Source: Photobacterium arenosum (lineage in GTDB: Bacteria; Pseudomonadota; Gammaproteobacteria; Enterobacterales; Vibrionaceae). Taken from it: DNA of 64,000 nt. The position numbers were made by a program, and so were the translations under genes. The notes under the pieces are model-generated. The model was not told the origin of the DNA. It saw only the letters and a list, made by a program, of their open reading frames with translations, and searched no databases. Positions within the stretch are counted from its first letter, which is position 1. Every line of letters starts with the position of its first letter. Shown in pieces: positions 53,433 to 62,822 of this stretch. The DNA is taken from positions 1-64,000 of the forward strand of contig NZ_JACYTP010000008.1 of NCBI RefSeq assembly GCF_014841115.1, in the 5' to 3' direction.

Positions 53433-55715
53433 ATGAGTAATCCGGTTCAATTTTCCTTCTCTATCGAAGAAACAGAACACGAATTTCGTGTTGAAGAATT
53501 TAAGATCACCGAGCGTCTGTTTCAACCTTTTGAAATTAACGTCACATTGCTTTCACGTGATGCAGATATTGCTTTTGAGGACGTTATCCGTAAGGCAGGG
53601 GTGCTGCAACTGTTTGGTCAGGGGAGCGGTGTATCCCGTGTTTTCCATGGCACAGTCAGTGAAGCCCGCTTCCTGGGCACAGGTCGCCAGTTCAGCCGCT
53701 ATGAATTAAAGCTGGTGCCCGATCTCTGGTTTCTGACCCAGCGGCAGGACTGCCGTATTTTTCAGGATCAAACGATCAATGACATCATCGAAGCCGTGCT
53801 GGAAGAAGCTGGCGTAACCGCGGTACGTATGCTTGCCGATGCAGGCGAGAAGCAGGAGTATATTCTGCAGTACCACGAGACCGATCTGGCATTTATCCAT
53901 CGTCTGATGTCTCAGCATGGCCTGTGGTACTACTTCGATCATACCCACAGCGGCCATGAACTGGTGATTGTTGATAAGAATGAACTGGTCAACGCGCTGC
54001 CCAGCACTGCCGAAAATGCCACCTTGATCCCCGGCGCCGAGCAAACGCCCATCCTGTATCATGCCGACTCGGGCGGGGTGCCGGATCGCGAACATATCTT
54101 TGACGCCGATTTTGCCACCCGCGTGCACACCGGTGCGGTTTCACAAAACGACTATAACTACTTAACGCCTAAAACCCGTCTGATGGCGGACGTGCCGGAA
54201 TCGGATGAAGCCGAGGTCTATACCGATCTGGCCGTGTACCGTTATCCGGGACGTTACGGCCAGCAACCTCAGGGTAAGGTACAGTCTGATTACCGCTTGT
54301 CAGCCCATAAGGTGTCCGGCACTGAGCTGAAAGCGACAACTTGTGTCATGCGGTTGATCCCCGGTTACAGCTTCCTGATAGAACGCCATCCGCGCCAGTC
54401 TCTGAACCGTGATTTCATCCTGCTGGAAGTGAAGCACGAAGGGAGCGATCCGCAGGCTCACGCGGAAGAAGCCGGGGATGAACCCACCACCTATCACAAC
54501 AAAGTGATCGCATTCCCGGCCGATATGACTTACCGGGCATCGGCCTTGCCGGCACCTGTTGTGGAAGGCCCGCAAACCGCTGTGGTGGTCGGTCCGGCGA
54601 ATGAAGAAATCTATACCGACAACCTGGGCCGCATCAAGATTCAGTTCCATTGGGACAGATTGGGTGCGTCGGATGAACATTCAAGCTGCTGGGTACGCGT
54701 CAGCCAGAGCCTGGCCGGTCCGAACTGGGGCGCAGTTTTCCTGCCGCGTATCGGGCACGAAGTGGTCGTCAGCTTTCTGGAAGGCGATCCGGATCAACCT
54801 TTAGTCACAGGGTCGGTTTATAACGGTCTGCATCTTCCGCCTTATGATTTGCCGCTTAAGAAAACCCGCACTACCTTGCGTTCTAAAACGCATAAAGGAG
54901 AAGGGTACAACGAGATCAGTCTGGATGATGAAACCAATCATGAAGAGCTGTATCTGCGCGCGCAGAAAGATATGAACACGCTGGTACTGCATGACCGCTT
55001 CAGCCATATCGGACAGGATGACGAACTGAAGGTTGTACAGCACCGTGAAATTGCAGTGCAGGGAGATCGGAAAGAACTGATTCACGGGAATAAAACGTCA
55101 CTCAACGAAAAGACATTGATCGAACAGGTCGATCAGGATGTCACGGTGAATTATCAGGCCAACGAAGTTGTCAGTGTCGCTGGCAACCAGCACCGTCAGT
55201 TGGAAGCACACCGGCGGGTTCAGATTGGTCAAAACGACACGCTGGAGATTGGTGCGGATCTGACCACGGTGATCCTCGCGTCCCGCACCACTTCAGTCGG
55301 GGGGAGCGATCAACTGACGGTCGGGGGCGATTTTCATATCGAAACCCAAGGCGATACTTCAATCCGTGCAGAAGGAGAAGCTGCGGTTGTTTCTGCTGAT
55401 GAAATCAGAGTGGAAGTCGGGGCTGCCGGATTGGTGCTGAAAAGCAGCGGTGTGATCGAATTTTACGGCACGGCCATTACGCTCAACGGCGTGAGTGACG
55501 TGGCACTGCAAGGGGCTAAGGTCGACATTAATCCTGGCGCCGCCGCTGGCAGCAATCAAGGGGTGAACTCCCTCAGCCCGATCGGACTATCGATTGCACG
55601 ATTAAAGCCACCCGTGATCACGTCTGCTGTCTATCAGAGCATGATAGAAGAAGGCGCGCTAATGATGGAACTTTGTGAATGCGGAAGAGGGAAAACATGT
55701 CAATTGCACCGTTAA
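53433..55715 (+). CDS. vgrG: VgrG, T6SS spike protein
   Basis: A 760-residue trimeric spike. Start ATG 53433 (MSNPVQFSFSIEETEHEFRV), with CAGGTAAAAG upstream. The gp27-like base has FHGTVSEARFLG, LVPDLWFLTQRQDCRIFQ, YHETDLAFIHRLMSQHGLWYY. The gp5-like OB fold has VVGPANEEIYTDNLGRIKIQ and WDRLGASDEHSSCWVRVSQS. A DUF2345-type beta-prism with valine/glycine repeats runs to about residue 700. A tail of about 50 residues ends in CECGRGKTCQLHR, with three closely spaced Cys. No enzymatic domain is attached, so toxin delivery depends on the separate effector. It overlaps the DUF4123 adaptor gene by 19 bases. Confidence 0.95.
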   Translation: MSNPVQFSFSIEETEHEFRVEEFKITERLFQPFEINVTLLSRDADIAFEDVIRKAGVLQLFGQGSGVSRVFHGTVSEARFLGTGRQFSRYELKLVPDLWFLTQRQDCRIFQDQTINDIIEAVLEEAGVTAVRMLADAGEKQEYILQYHETDLAFIHRLMSQHGLWYYFDHTHSGHELVIVDKNELVNALPSTAENATLIPGAEQTPILYHADSGGVPDREHIFDADFATRVHTGAVSQNDYNYLTPKTRLMADVPESDEAEVYTDLAVYRYPGRYGQQPQGKVQSDYRLSAHKVSGTELKATTCVMRLIPGYSFLIERHPRQSLNRDFILLEVKHEGSDPQAHAEEAGDEPTTYHNKVIAFPADMTYRASALPAPVVEGPQTAVVVGPANEEIYTDNLGRIKIQFHWDRLGASDEHSSCWVRVSQSLAGPNWGAVFLPRIGHEVVVSFLEGDPDQPLVTGSVYNGLHLPPYDLPLKKTRTTLRSKTHKGEGYNEISLDDETNHEELYLRAQKDMNTLVLHDRFSHIGQDDELKVVQHREIAVQGDRKELIHGNKTSLNEKTLIEQVDQDVTVNYQANEVVSVAGNQHRQLEAHRRVQIGQNDTLEIGADLTTVILASRTTSVGGSDQLTVGGDFHIETQGDTSIRAEGEAAVVSADEIRVEVGAAGLVLKSSGVIEFYGTAITLNGVSDVALQGAKVDINPGAAAGSNQGVNSLSPIGLSIARLKPPVITSAVYQSMIEEGALMMELCECGRGKTCQLHR

Positions 55716-56293
55716 AACCGGAATGGCAGATTCAGCAAGCCAACCCCATTTTACCTGCTTCAGATCAAAACGCCTATGTGCTGTTTGAGCCCTTGTTATG
55801 GCCAGACTGGCAGACGATGTTCTCTGAAGACGAAGTGGTATCACTTTTTTCCAAGACGCGTTTTTCGCATTTGGATAATGGACCGCTACTGGTTCCTTTG
55901 ACAAAAAAACTGCCATTATGGCAAAGACTGATGGCTCAACTCGAGTCGACCCCTTGCGGTTGTTTGCTGGTGGTACCAGACACAGTTTCATTTTCAGAAC
56001 TGACGGAGTCATTGCGGGAAAGGTTGATTGTGTCACGTGGTCGGGCTGATGCAGTCATCCGGTATTATGAGCCCCGCAAGTTATTGATGTTGGTTGGTTC
56101 AATGTCTTCTGAACAGCGACAACAGTTTTTCCCCAAACTCCATCGAATTCACTGGTTTGATCAATATTGGCTTTTGGCAGATTGGCACAGCCATGCGGTG
56201 AGTACTGCCTCAGGTGAGGGATGGGTTATGTCAGATGATCAAATAAACACCATGATGTCTATCGCGGAACAATGGCAAGGAGAAACAGCCTGA
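55697..56293 (+). CDS. DUF4123 (Tap/TEC) effector chaperone
   Basis: A 198-residue adaptor that loads the downstream effector onto the VgrG spike. ATG 55697 is selected by AGAGGG five bases upstream; ATG 55679 is in frame but has no site. The family core is seen in LRERLIVSRGRADAVIRYYE, PRKLLMLVGSMSSEQRQQF and WFDQYWLLADWHS. The gene sits between vgrG and the LysM effector and overlaps both (19 bases and one base), exactly where DUF4123 genes mark cargo effectors. It should be cytoplasmic and specific for this effector. Confidence 0.9.
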   Translation: MSIAPLKPEWQIQQANPILPASDQNAYVLFEPLLWPDWQTMFSEDEVVSLFSKTRFSHLDNGPLLVPLTKKLPLWQRLMAQLESTPCGCLLVVPDTVSFSELTESLRERLIVSRGRADAVIRYYEPRKLLMLVGSMSSEQRQQFFPKLHRIHWFDQYWLLADWHSHAVSTASGEGWVMSDDQINTMMSIAEQWQGETA

Positions 56294-58782
56294 TGAGTCG
56301 AAGTTATACCGTCAAACCGAATGATACCCTGCTGCAAATTGCCATTGATGAGAAAGTTGATTTTAGCACCCTGCTGGAGCTGAACCCTCAGTATCAGAGA
56401 AATCCGGATTTTATTCGGGTCGGTGAACAGGTTCGGTTACCCGACGATAGCCAGATTGAGCCAGCTGAGCCTACTTATTCTGTGGCCCCCGTGTCTGACC
56501 TGCGGCCGCTGGAGGCCACGGGTCCACTGATTTCTCCGCCCTTGTGCCAGCCAAGTGAGGTGCACGATGTAGTGTTTGTGACCGGAGACGGTCCGCTGGA
56601 ATATTGGATTCTGGATGAAACTGCTTCGAAATTGCTGGAAGAAGAAACCAAAATTACAGATCGCTTATTACAGGATTACAAGGCTTTAATTGAGCGCGCG
56701 CCACAAGGTGAAGGTGTGACGCGTGAGCAGTTGGAACTGCATGCCCAGGCCAGAGAAGCTTGGCTGGAAGATGCAAGATACGCCGGAATTTTTGCAACAG
56801 AAGACAAAAAGCCCAATCGTGCTACACGCAGAGCGGCACAGGTGAAGGCCCGTCGTCCGCAGCCCAATCCAAATCAGGAGCGGGTGAAGGCGATGCTGAA
56901 ATCACTCGAAAATCGTCGCCGTTTTGTAACACAATATCGGGATGATTGGTTTGGTGAAAGCTCGATTGAAACACTCAGAGCGGAAATTCTGAGCCAGATT
57001 CAAAAAGAAATCGATTATTACAAGACGCTCGAGATGAAAGCCGTCACACCTCAGTCGACCACAAAGTCGGGGGTGGAGATGGATAAAATGAATAAGACAA
57101 AGAAAAAATATACGACTCAGCATATTCGTGAACATATCGTGGAAGTTTATTCCATTAATCAAACACGTCATGTATATATCCGTTCTCGGTTTCACGAGCG
57201 TGAAGTCAGGCGCTGGAAACGCGTGGCCCGAAATAGTCATGCGATGAATGCCTTGGAGCAAAGAGATTATAAGGGCTTCGGCAGTGCGATTCGAGACGAT
57301 ATTAAGGCTGAACAAAAGAATTTAAAAGTTGAAGGTAAGCTTGTTGAGTGGAAAGCGGATGGCGATAAATTTAAAGAATGGAAAGCGACTCAGCCTTACC
57401 TGGATGAAGATGGAGATACGGTTTTTGCGGTAAGCGCTGAAGCACAGTTGTTTCGTTGGGGGGCGCAAGCCAGTGTTTCTACAACATTTGAACCTACGAA
57501 AGGAAAAATTGATTTAGGGATTGGCGGGGAAGCCAGCTTTTCACTGGCCGAAGCCAAAACAGAAGCGAGTTTATTCTTACCTTCTGAAACTGGATTTCCA
57601 GTGAAGCTGCACTATAAGGACAGTAATGGGCGCGATGCCACCTACTCATTTGGCTGCTTTCGCCTTCAGGGGAAAGTCACATTAGGCTGCTTTGTTGGCG
57701 TGATGCTCGATGGCAGAGTTCAGATTGGGCGGCCGGAAGAGGATGGCGCAAGTACTGGGGTGATGTTTACCCCCAGAGTTGATTTAGACAAGGCCCCGAA
57801 GGGAGATGTTGGCTTTAAAGCGCAAGGGTTCGCTGGGGCGCAGGCGAGTGGCCAACTCTCGGGGGGATTGGAGTGGCAACCCCCGAAAGATGAAAATACC
57901 TTCAATTTTCAGGTGCTCGCCGAAGTGAAGCTTGAGGGCAATGTTGCTGCCGGGGCGGGATTCAACGCCGATTTCCAGCTTGCTCTGATTGGTGGACGAT
58001 TCTACCTCAAATGTTCCGGGCAATTGGTTTGGGGTGTCGGTGGCGGTGGCGGCTTTGGCGCCATGATTAATATGGAGCAGTTGTGGGAGCTGGCGAAAAT
58101 TATCTGGCAGGGGCTGCAGCATGTTGATTATCGAGTGCTGGACAATATTGATAAAGAAGCATATGAATATTTGGTGGATGCAACCATGATTGCGTTTGCC
58201 AGTGACTTGATTCGAGACCCGAATCAAGCATTGCTCAATACGATGAAAGCTGGAAGCCTTCAGATATCAACCTGGAAAATGAAATTTGATGAAAGTCAAG
58301 ATCGTCGACGAAAAGCCAATATTCTTGCCAAAAGGATTTTAAACAACACGACGAGCGCAGGTATTCCTTTTAATCAATTACTTCCCGAAGCCATAGGAAG
58401 CATGCTGGATTTATTGGTCGAAGAGTTTAGTTGGAGCTTTAACGAAGACCAGGAATGGGCAATTTATAAGCTGCTGAAAGAAAGTACTTACAGCTGGCAT
58501 AAGTTTGAGGAAATCTTGCAGCGCATGAATCCTGCAGGTCAAAAAACGAGCGGAGATCAAATGATGTTTGATAATCTCGCCCGGATTAACGCCATACTGG
58601 ATGGCAGCCAACAATCTGACTTTAACCGTTGGGTTGCTAAACTGGCTGAGCAGGAAAAAAGTGCTCTGGTGACTGTTGACCCCTATACCCCGCTGAGCGG
58701 CCAGGCCCTGGCCAGTAAAAGAACACAAGTTCACCAACAGATAGCTCAACGCCATCAGGAAAGCGAGACACAAACTGCATAA
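56293..58782 (+). CDS. LysM-containing T6SS cargo effector
   Basis: A protein of about 829 residues whose ATG 56293 shares a base with the chaperone stop (TGATG). Residues 3-52 form a LysM domain (SYTVKPNDTLLQIAIDE, then FIRVGEQVRLP), which binds peptidoglycan or docks on the spike. A charged helical region follows (about 110-330). A glycine-rich beta region of about 200 residues (about 375-590, with AQASVSTTFEPTKGKIDLGI and GVGGGGGFGAMINMEQLW) resembles the body of large vgrG-linked Vibrio effectors. The last 200 residues are helical without a recognised catalytic motif, so the toxic activity is unknown. Vgr and DUF4123 context and the convergent lipoprotein genes support an effector acting in the periplasm or membrane. 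Confidence 0.82.
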   Translation: MSRSYTVKPNDTLLQIAIDEKVDFSTLLELNPQYQRNPDFIRVGEQVRLPDDSQIEPAEPTYSVAPVSDLRPLEATGPLISPPLCQPSEVHDVVFVTGDGPLEYWILDETASKLLEEETKITDRLLQDYKALIERAPQGEGVTREQLELHAQAREAWLEDARYAGIFATEDKKPNRATRRAAQVKARRPQPNPNQERVKAMLKSLENRRRFVTQYRDDWFGESSIETLRAEILSQIQKEIDYYKTLEMKAVTPQSTTKSGVEMDKMNKTKKKYTTQHIREHIVEVYSINQTRHVYIRSRFHEREVRRWKRVARNSHAMNALEQRDYKGFGSAIRDDIKAEQKNLKVEGKLVEWKADGDKFKEWKATQPYLDEDGDTVFAVSAEAQLFRWGAQASVSTTFEPTKGKIDLGIGGEASFSLAEAKTEASLFLPSETGFPVKLHYKDSNGRDATYSFGCFRLQGKVTLGCFVGVMLDGRVQIGRPEEDGASTGVMFTPRVDLDKAPKGDVGFKAQGFAGAQASGQLSGGLEWQPPKDENTFNFQVLAEVKLEGNVAAGAGFNADFQLALIGGRFYLKCSGQLVWGVGGGGGFGAMINMEQLWELAKIIWQGLQHVDYRVLDNIDKEAYEYLVDATMIAFASDLIRDPNQALLNTMKAGSLQISTWKMKFDESQDRRRKANILAKRILNNTTSAGIPFNQLLPEAIGSMLDLLVEEFSWSFNEDQEWAIYKLLKESTYSWHKFEEILQRMNPAGQKTSGDQMMFDNLARINAILDGSQQSDFNRWVAKLAEQEKSALVTVDPYTPLSGQALASKRTQVHQQIAQRHQESETQTA

Positions 58783-58806
58783 TTCAAGCCCCGGAAGGGG
58801 CTTGAA
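58783..58806. terminator. Bidirectional hairpin between effector and immunity gene 1
   Basis: TTCAAGCCCC/GGGGCTTGAA with a GGAA loop, lying between two convergent genes. It has no long T-run, but a near-copy recurs at 61559, in the same place beside immunity gene 3. Confidence 0.7.
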
Positions 58807-58826
58807 ACTTAAAAGTGTCAACCCTA

Positions 58827-59891
58827 TCAGGACGGGTCAATCGCCGGGGCTACCTGTTGAAGAGCACAGCGAAAGCTGACACCAGAGTAATAGGCCTTTT
58901 CGATCGGGTCACTATAAATACGCTCGAACGTCATTGTTGTTCCTAATGCATCGCGCCGAATCTTCTGTGTGCCGGATACAGGGCCTTTGGGGTTGAGCTC
59001 CGGAGAAATCTGATAATAGTCGGGGGAGTACCAGTCATTCACCCATTCACTGACCTGATTTGTCATGCCATAAACCCCTAAAGGGTTCGGATAATATTTG
59101 TCGACGACCTCAATATCGCCTGATGTATTGGCATCATTTTCAGTGTACTCAATATAAGACCCTGCCTCAGGATCGAAATAGATATCCTCGCGTACCTGAC
59201 GGTAACCATTGTTGGTGGCAAAATAGTAATGTTGGCCACGGCTTCGGGCAGCATATTCCCACTGTGCTTCGGTGGGTAAGTCGAAGGGGATTGCACTGAT
59301 ATGACCGAGCCACTGGCAATAATCTTTGGCTTCCTGCCATGCTTTGGTACTGGCTGGATAGTTTTTTCTTGTGGTTATTAGCAGTTTGTATCGTTCAGAA
59401 TCCCGCTGAACAATCGACCCATCACGCGAATTATCCTTTGCCACAGGTAGCCCGTTAATCAGGCGCATCCACTCCATTTCAATAAATCGCGTTTCAAATT
59501 TAGCGATTGAGTAGGCATCGAGTGTGACTTTATGGAGAAAGGCAGCCCCTGTCTCCTGACTAAACGGTGAGCTTAAGCATTCAGCATCCGGAGACCAATC
59601 TATCCGGCTGATCGTACCGCTGGGGATTTCACAAGGGGCACCAAAATCCCCCATCTCAAAGCTGCCGCCTTCAACAAACACCAGATTCTCAATCGCGCGA
59701 ACCACCACTTCAGCGGCGTTTTGTTTTTGTTCTTGGGTTGCCTCGGGGTAACGCTTTTCGATATTGGTAACTATGGTCTCAAGCTGCTGTTGAGAGACAG
59801 TTTCGCTGGTGATTTTGATGGGTGAATTGTTGTCATTGCAGGCCGCGAATAATGGCAGCGTACATGCAAGTCCTAGCCTGTAAATATTCAT
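58827..59891 (-). CDS. FGE/SUMF1-fold lipoprotein, putative immunity protein 1
   Basis: A 354-residue lipoprotein. Signal MNIYRLGLACTLPLFAAC puts the lipidated Cys at 18. A short helical spacer (about 30-70, SQQQLETIVTNIEKRYPEAT) precedes a formylglycine-generating-enzyme/SUMF1 domain (about 72-345, GGSFEMGDFGAPC, LPTEAQWEYAARSRGQHYYF, GMTNQVSEWVNDWY, SFRCALQQ). The two neighbouring C-terminal cysteines that bind copper in active FGE are not seen, so catalysis as FGE is unlikely. It converges on the effector gene and has three close relatives in tandem, which is why I call it immunity. AAGGA lies seven bases before the ATG. Confidence 0.75.
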   Translation of the reverse strand: MNIYRLGLACTLPLFAACNDNNSPIKITSETVSQQQLETIVTNIEKRYPEATQEQKQNAAEVVVRAIENLVFVEGGSFEMGDFGAPCEIPSGTISRIDWSPDAECLSSPFSQETGAAFLHKVTLDAYSIAKFETRFIEMEWMRLINGLPVAKDNSRDGSIVQRDSERYKLLITTRKNYPASTKAWQEAKDYCQWLGHISAIPFDLPTEAQWEYAARSRGQHYYFATNNGYRQVREDIYFDPEAGSYIEYTENDANTSGDIEVVDKYYPNPLGVYGMTNQVSEWVNDWYSPDYYQISPELNPKGPVSGTQKIRRDALGTTMTFERIYSDPIEKAYYSGVSFRCALQQVAPAIDPS

Positions 59892-60040
59892 GCTGAAATC
59901 CTTTGTTTTTAGTGTCTTAGTGTACCGAAATACCTAAAGCAAAAACACTGGAAAGCATGGTCAATTATAAATACAGCCTGTATTTCTTGAACCGAGTGCA
60001 CAGGATTGGAGTGCATAAAACGGTAAAGCGAACTGAATGA

Positions 60041-60238
60041 AAAATTATCTTAAATGGCAACCAGCAATCGGCGTTTAATGAATGGGTAATGACGCTGATG
60101 GAAACGAATACAGTTGCAGACATGGACAAAACGCCATTCACCCCTCGGCAAGGTCAGGCTTTTTATCAGAAGCGCTCCGAAGTAGAGCAACAAGTAGCTA
60201 TGCTTGATAACCGGAGTCGATCAAGTCAGTATGCGTAG
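60041..60238 (+). pseudogene. Displaced C-terminal tail of a former effector (copy 2)
   Basis: 65 codons starting right after an in-frame TGA and ending TAG, reading KIILNGNQQSAFNEWVMTLM and later PFTPRQGQAFYQKRSEVEQQ. It aligns with the intact effector's last residues (AILDGSQQSDFNRWVAKLAE, then PYTPLSGQALASKRTQVHQQ). The similarity is clear but divergent, as expected if it belonged to a different effector allele. There is no start codon or ribosome site of its own. It faces immunity gene 2 just as the real effector faces gene 1. Confidence 0.85.
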
Positions 60239-60267
60239 AAATTATGGCCCAAAAGGGCCATAATTTT
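60239..60267. terminator. Bidirectional terminator between tail fragment 2 and immunity gene 2
   Basis: AAATTATGGCCC/GGGCCATAATTT with an AAAA loop; A/T-rich on both flanks, so it can act on either strand. Starts immediately after the fragment's TAG. Confidence 0.85.
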
Positions 60268-60273
60268 ATCCGT

Positions 60274-61335
60274 TTATTTATCAGTTTTTTTGACAACACA
60301 TCGAAAAGTATTTGCTAAAACGTAAAAGTCTTGATTAGGGGATTTATCAATTCGTCCGAAGGTAAATCCATCACGCATTACTTTGTCTTCACCAGAATCG
60401 GGGCCCTGTGGATTATTAACGGGTGATTGTAAGTAGTAATCTTTGTCATACCAGTCATTGACCCACTCGGGCCTGTTGTTGCTCATACCATAGATTCCCA
60501 GCGGGTTAGGAGGAAAATCACCTAAGTTTTTTTCAGGCGCGGTACTACTGTTAATTTCTGAATCTGATACTTCAATATATTTATTCAGTTCAGGATCAAA
60601 ATATATACTTTCTGAAAGTAGCAGATAACCATTATTTGTTGCGTAATATTTATGCTGACCTCGGCTGCGAGCCGCGAACTCCCACTGTGCTTCGGTGGGT
60701 AAGTCAATAGGGAGTGCTGAAATTTCCCCCAGCCATAGACAATAGTCTTTTGCTTCTTGCCAGGATTTTGTTCCTGTCGCGACAGTGTGTTTTGTATGAT
60801 ATTTGATCAGCTTTTTGTATTCCTCGTCAGAGCGACTTAAGTATTCACCAGGTACGGGCATATAACCATTAAGTTTATTTCTTGCGACAGGTAACCTATT
60901 AATCTGTCGCATCCACTCCATATCCATAAAGCTGGTTTCAAATTTAGAGATCGAGTAAGAATCTAAAGTGACTGGATGTAGGTGTTTTGAGCCGTCAAAA
61001 GCACTGCCCGGGGAACTTAAGCAACTGGCTTCAGGCGTCCAGTCCATACGGTTCTCAGTTCGGCTGGGAATATCACAAGGGGCACGAAAATCGCCCATCT
61101 CAAAACTGCCGCCTTCAACAAACACCAGATTCTCGATGGCACGTACCACCACGTCGGCGGCGTTTTGTTTTTGTTCCTGGGTCGCCTCAGGATAGCGCTT
61201 TTCGATATTAGTAACTATGGTATCAAGCTGCTGTTGAGAGACGGTTTCGCTGGTGATTTTGATGGGAGAATTGTTGTCATTGCAGGCCGCTAATAATGGC
61301 AGCGTACATGCAAGTCCTAGCCTGTAAATATTCAT
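60274..61335 (-). CDS. FGE/SUMF1-fold lipoprotein, putative immunity protein 2
   Basis: A 353-residue lipoprotein starting at ATG 61335 (MNIYRLGLACTLPLLAAC); the frame continues upstream, but the signal peptide and ribosome site fix this start. The first 100 residues are almost identical to the other three copies. The SUMF1 domain is the most divergent of the four (ALPIDLPTEAQWEFAARSRG, GMSNNRPEWVNDWYDKDYY) and the C-terminus is FRCVVKKTDK, without the LQQ-type ending. It pairs with the divergent effector tail at 60041-60238, so it probably matched a different, now lost toxin. Confidence 0.75.
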   Translation of the reverse strand: MNIYRLGLACTLPLLAACNDNNSPIKITSETVSQQQLDTIVTNIEKRYPEATQEQKQNAADVVVRAIENLVFVEGGSFEMGDFRAPCDIPSRTENRMDWTPEASCLSSPGSAFDGSKHLHPVTLDSYSISKFETSFMDMEWMRQINRLPVARNKLNGYMPVPGEYLSRSDEEYKKLIKYHTKHTVATGTKSWQEAKDYCLWLGEISALPIDLPTEAQWEFAARSRGQHKYYATNNGYLLLSESIYFDPELNKYIEVSDSEINSSTAPEKNLGDFPPNPLGIYGMSNNRPEWVNDWYDKDYYLQSPVNNPQGPDSGEDKVMRDGFTFGRIDKSPNQDFYVLANTFRCVVKKTDK

Positions 61336-61489
61336 GCTGAAATCCTTTGTTTTTAGTGTCTTAGTGTACCGAAACCCCAGAAACAAAAACACAAAACTGG
61401 CTGCTAAATCAGGAAATTCACAGGTGTTTTTTGAATAAGGTTCACAATGGATAAAAAGAAATCGACTTGAAGTCCCACCCGACTGAGTC

Positions 61490-61558
61490 AGTCAAAGAAC
61501 ACAAGTTCATCAACAGATTGCTCAACGCCATCAGGAAAGCGAGACACAAACTGCGTAA
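61490..61558 (+). pseudogene. Displaced C-terminal tail of a former effector (copy 3)
   Basis: The last 22 codons of the effector, SQRTQVHQQIAQRHQESETQ then TA and TAA, differ from the intact gene by one residue (K to Q). The following hairpin and about 60 bases are also nearly identical to those after 58782. The homology begins abruptly near an in-frame TGA at 61484. It is a remnant of a recent duplication that copied the effector 3' end together with its immunity gene. Confidence 0.88.
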
Positions 61559-61580
61559 TTCAAGCCCCGGAAGGGGCTTA
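61559..61580. terminator. Hairpin between tail fragment 3 and immunity gene 3
   Basis: AAGCCCC/GGGGCTT with a GGAA loop; near-copy of the hairpin at 58783-58806 with one change at the stem base. Confidence 0.7.
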
Positions 61581-61602
61581 AAACTTAAAAGTGTCAACCC
61601 TA

Positions 61603-62667
61603 TCAGGACGGGTCAATCGCCGGGACTGCCTGTTGAAGAGCACAGCGAAAGCTGGTGCTTGGATAATAGGCTTTTTCGACCGGATCATTATAAATCCGGG
61701 AGAACGTCATTGTTATTCCTGTCGCATCGCGCTGAACCTTTTGCGAGCCGGATGTCGGGCCTTTGGGATTGAGTTCCGGAGAAATCTGATAATAGCCGGG
61801 GGAGTACCAGTCATTCACCCATTCACTGACCTGATTTGTCATGCCATAAACCCCTAAAGGGTTCGGAAAAAATTTGTCGACGACCTCAATATCGGTTGAC
61901 GCATTGGCATCATTTTCAGTGTACTCAATATAATACTCTGTCTCAGGATCGAAATAGATCCCCCCGCTTAGCTGACGGTAACCATTGTTGGTGGCAAAAT
62001 AGTAATGTTGGCCACGGCTTCGGGCAGCATACTCCCATTGTGCTTCGGTGGGTAAGTCGAAGGGGATTGCACTGATATGACCGAGCCACTGGCAATAATC
62101 TTTGGCTTCCTGCCATGCTTTGGCACTGGCTGGATAGTTTTTTCTTGTGGTTATTAGCAGTTTGTATCGTTCAGAATCTCGCTGAACAATCGACCCATCA
62201 CGCGAATTCTCTTTGGCCACAGGTAATCCATTAATCAGGCGCATCCACTCCATATCAATAAATCGCGTTTCTAACTTAGCGATTGAGTAGGCATCGAGTG
62301 TGACTTTATGAAGGAAGGCAGCCCCTGTCTCCTGACTAAACGGCGAACTCAAGCATTCAGCATCCGGAGACCAATCCATCCGGCTGACTGTACGGCTGGG
62401 AATATCACAAGGGGCACGAAAATCGCCCATCTCAAAACTACCGCCTTCAACAAACACCAGATTCTCGATGGCACGTACCACCACGTCGGCGGCGTTTTGT
62501 TTTTGTTCCTGGGTCGCCTCAGGATAGCGCTTTTCGATATTAGTAACTATGGTATCAAGCTGCTGTTGAGAGACGGTTTCACTGGTGATTTTGATGGGGG
62601 AATTGTTGTCATTGCAGGCCGCTAATAATGGCAGCGTACATGCAAGTCCTAGCCTGTAAATATTCAT
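61603..62667 (-). CDS. FGE/SUMF1-fold lipoprotein, putative immunity protein 3
   Basis: A 354-residue lipoprotein, the closest relative of copy 1 (same ending QQ.VPAIDPS pattern, same insert SRDGSIVQRDSERYKLLITT). The lipobox LLAAC and the SUMF1 motifs LPTEAQWEYAARSRG and GMTNQVSEWVNDWYSPGYY are present. The upstream flank matches that of copy 1 (type A, ACCTAAAGCAAAAACACTGG), and its 3' side carries the near-identical effector tail. It is very likely a recent duplicate of copy 1 or the reverse. Confidence 0.75.
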   Translation of the reverse strand: MNIYRLGLACTLPLLAACNDNNSPIKITSETVSQQQLDTIVTNIEKRYPEATQEQKQNAADVVVRAIENLVFVEGGSFEMGDFRAPCDIPSRTVSRMDWSPDAECLSSPFSQETGAAFLHKVTLDAYSIAKLETRFIDMEWMRLINGLPVAKENSRDGSIVQRDSERYKLLITTRKNYPASAKAWQEAKDYCQWLGHISAIPFDLPTEAQWEYAARSRGQHYYFATNNGYRQLSGGIYFDPETEYYIEYTENDANASTDIEVVDKFFPNPLGVYGMTNQVSEWVNDWYSPGYYQISPELNPKGPTSGSQKVQRDATGITMTFSRIYNDPVEKAYYPSTSFRCALQQAVPAIDPS

Positions 62668-62822
62668 GCTGAAATCCTTTGTTTTTAGTGTCTTAGTCTA
62701 CCGAAATACCTAAAGCAAAAACACTGGAAAGCATGGTCAATTATGATTACAGCTTGTATTTCTTGAACCGAGTGCACAATGGAATGAATGAGGTGATTTT
62801 GATTGAAAATTGGTCATCAATC

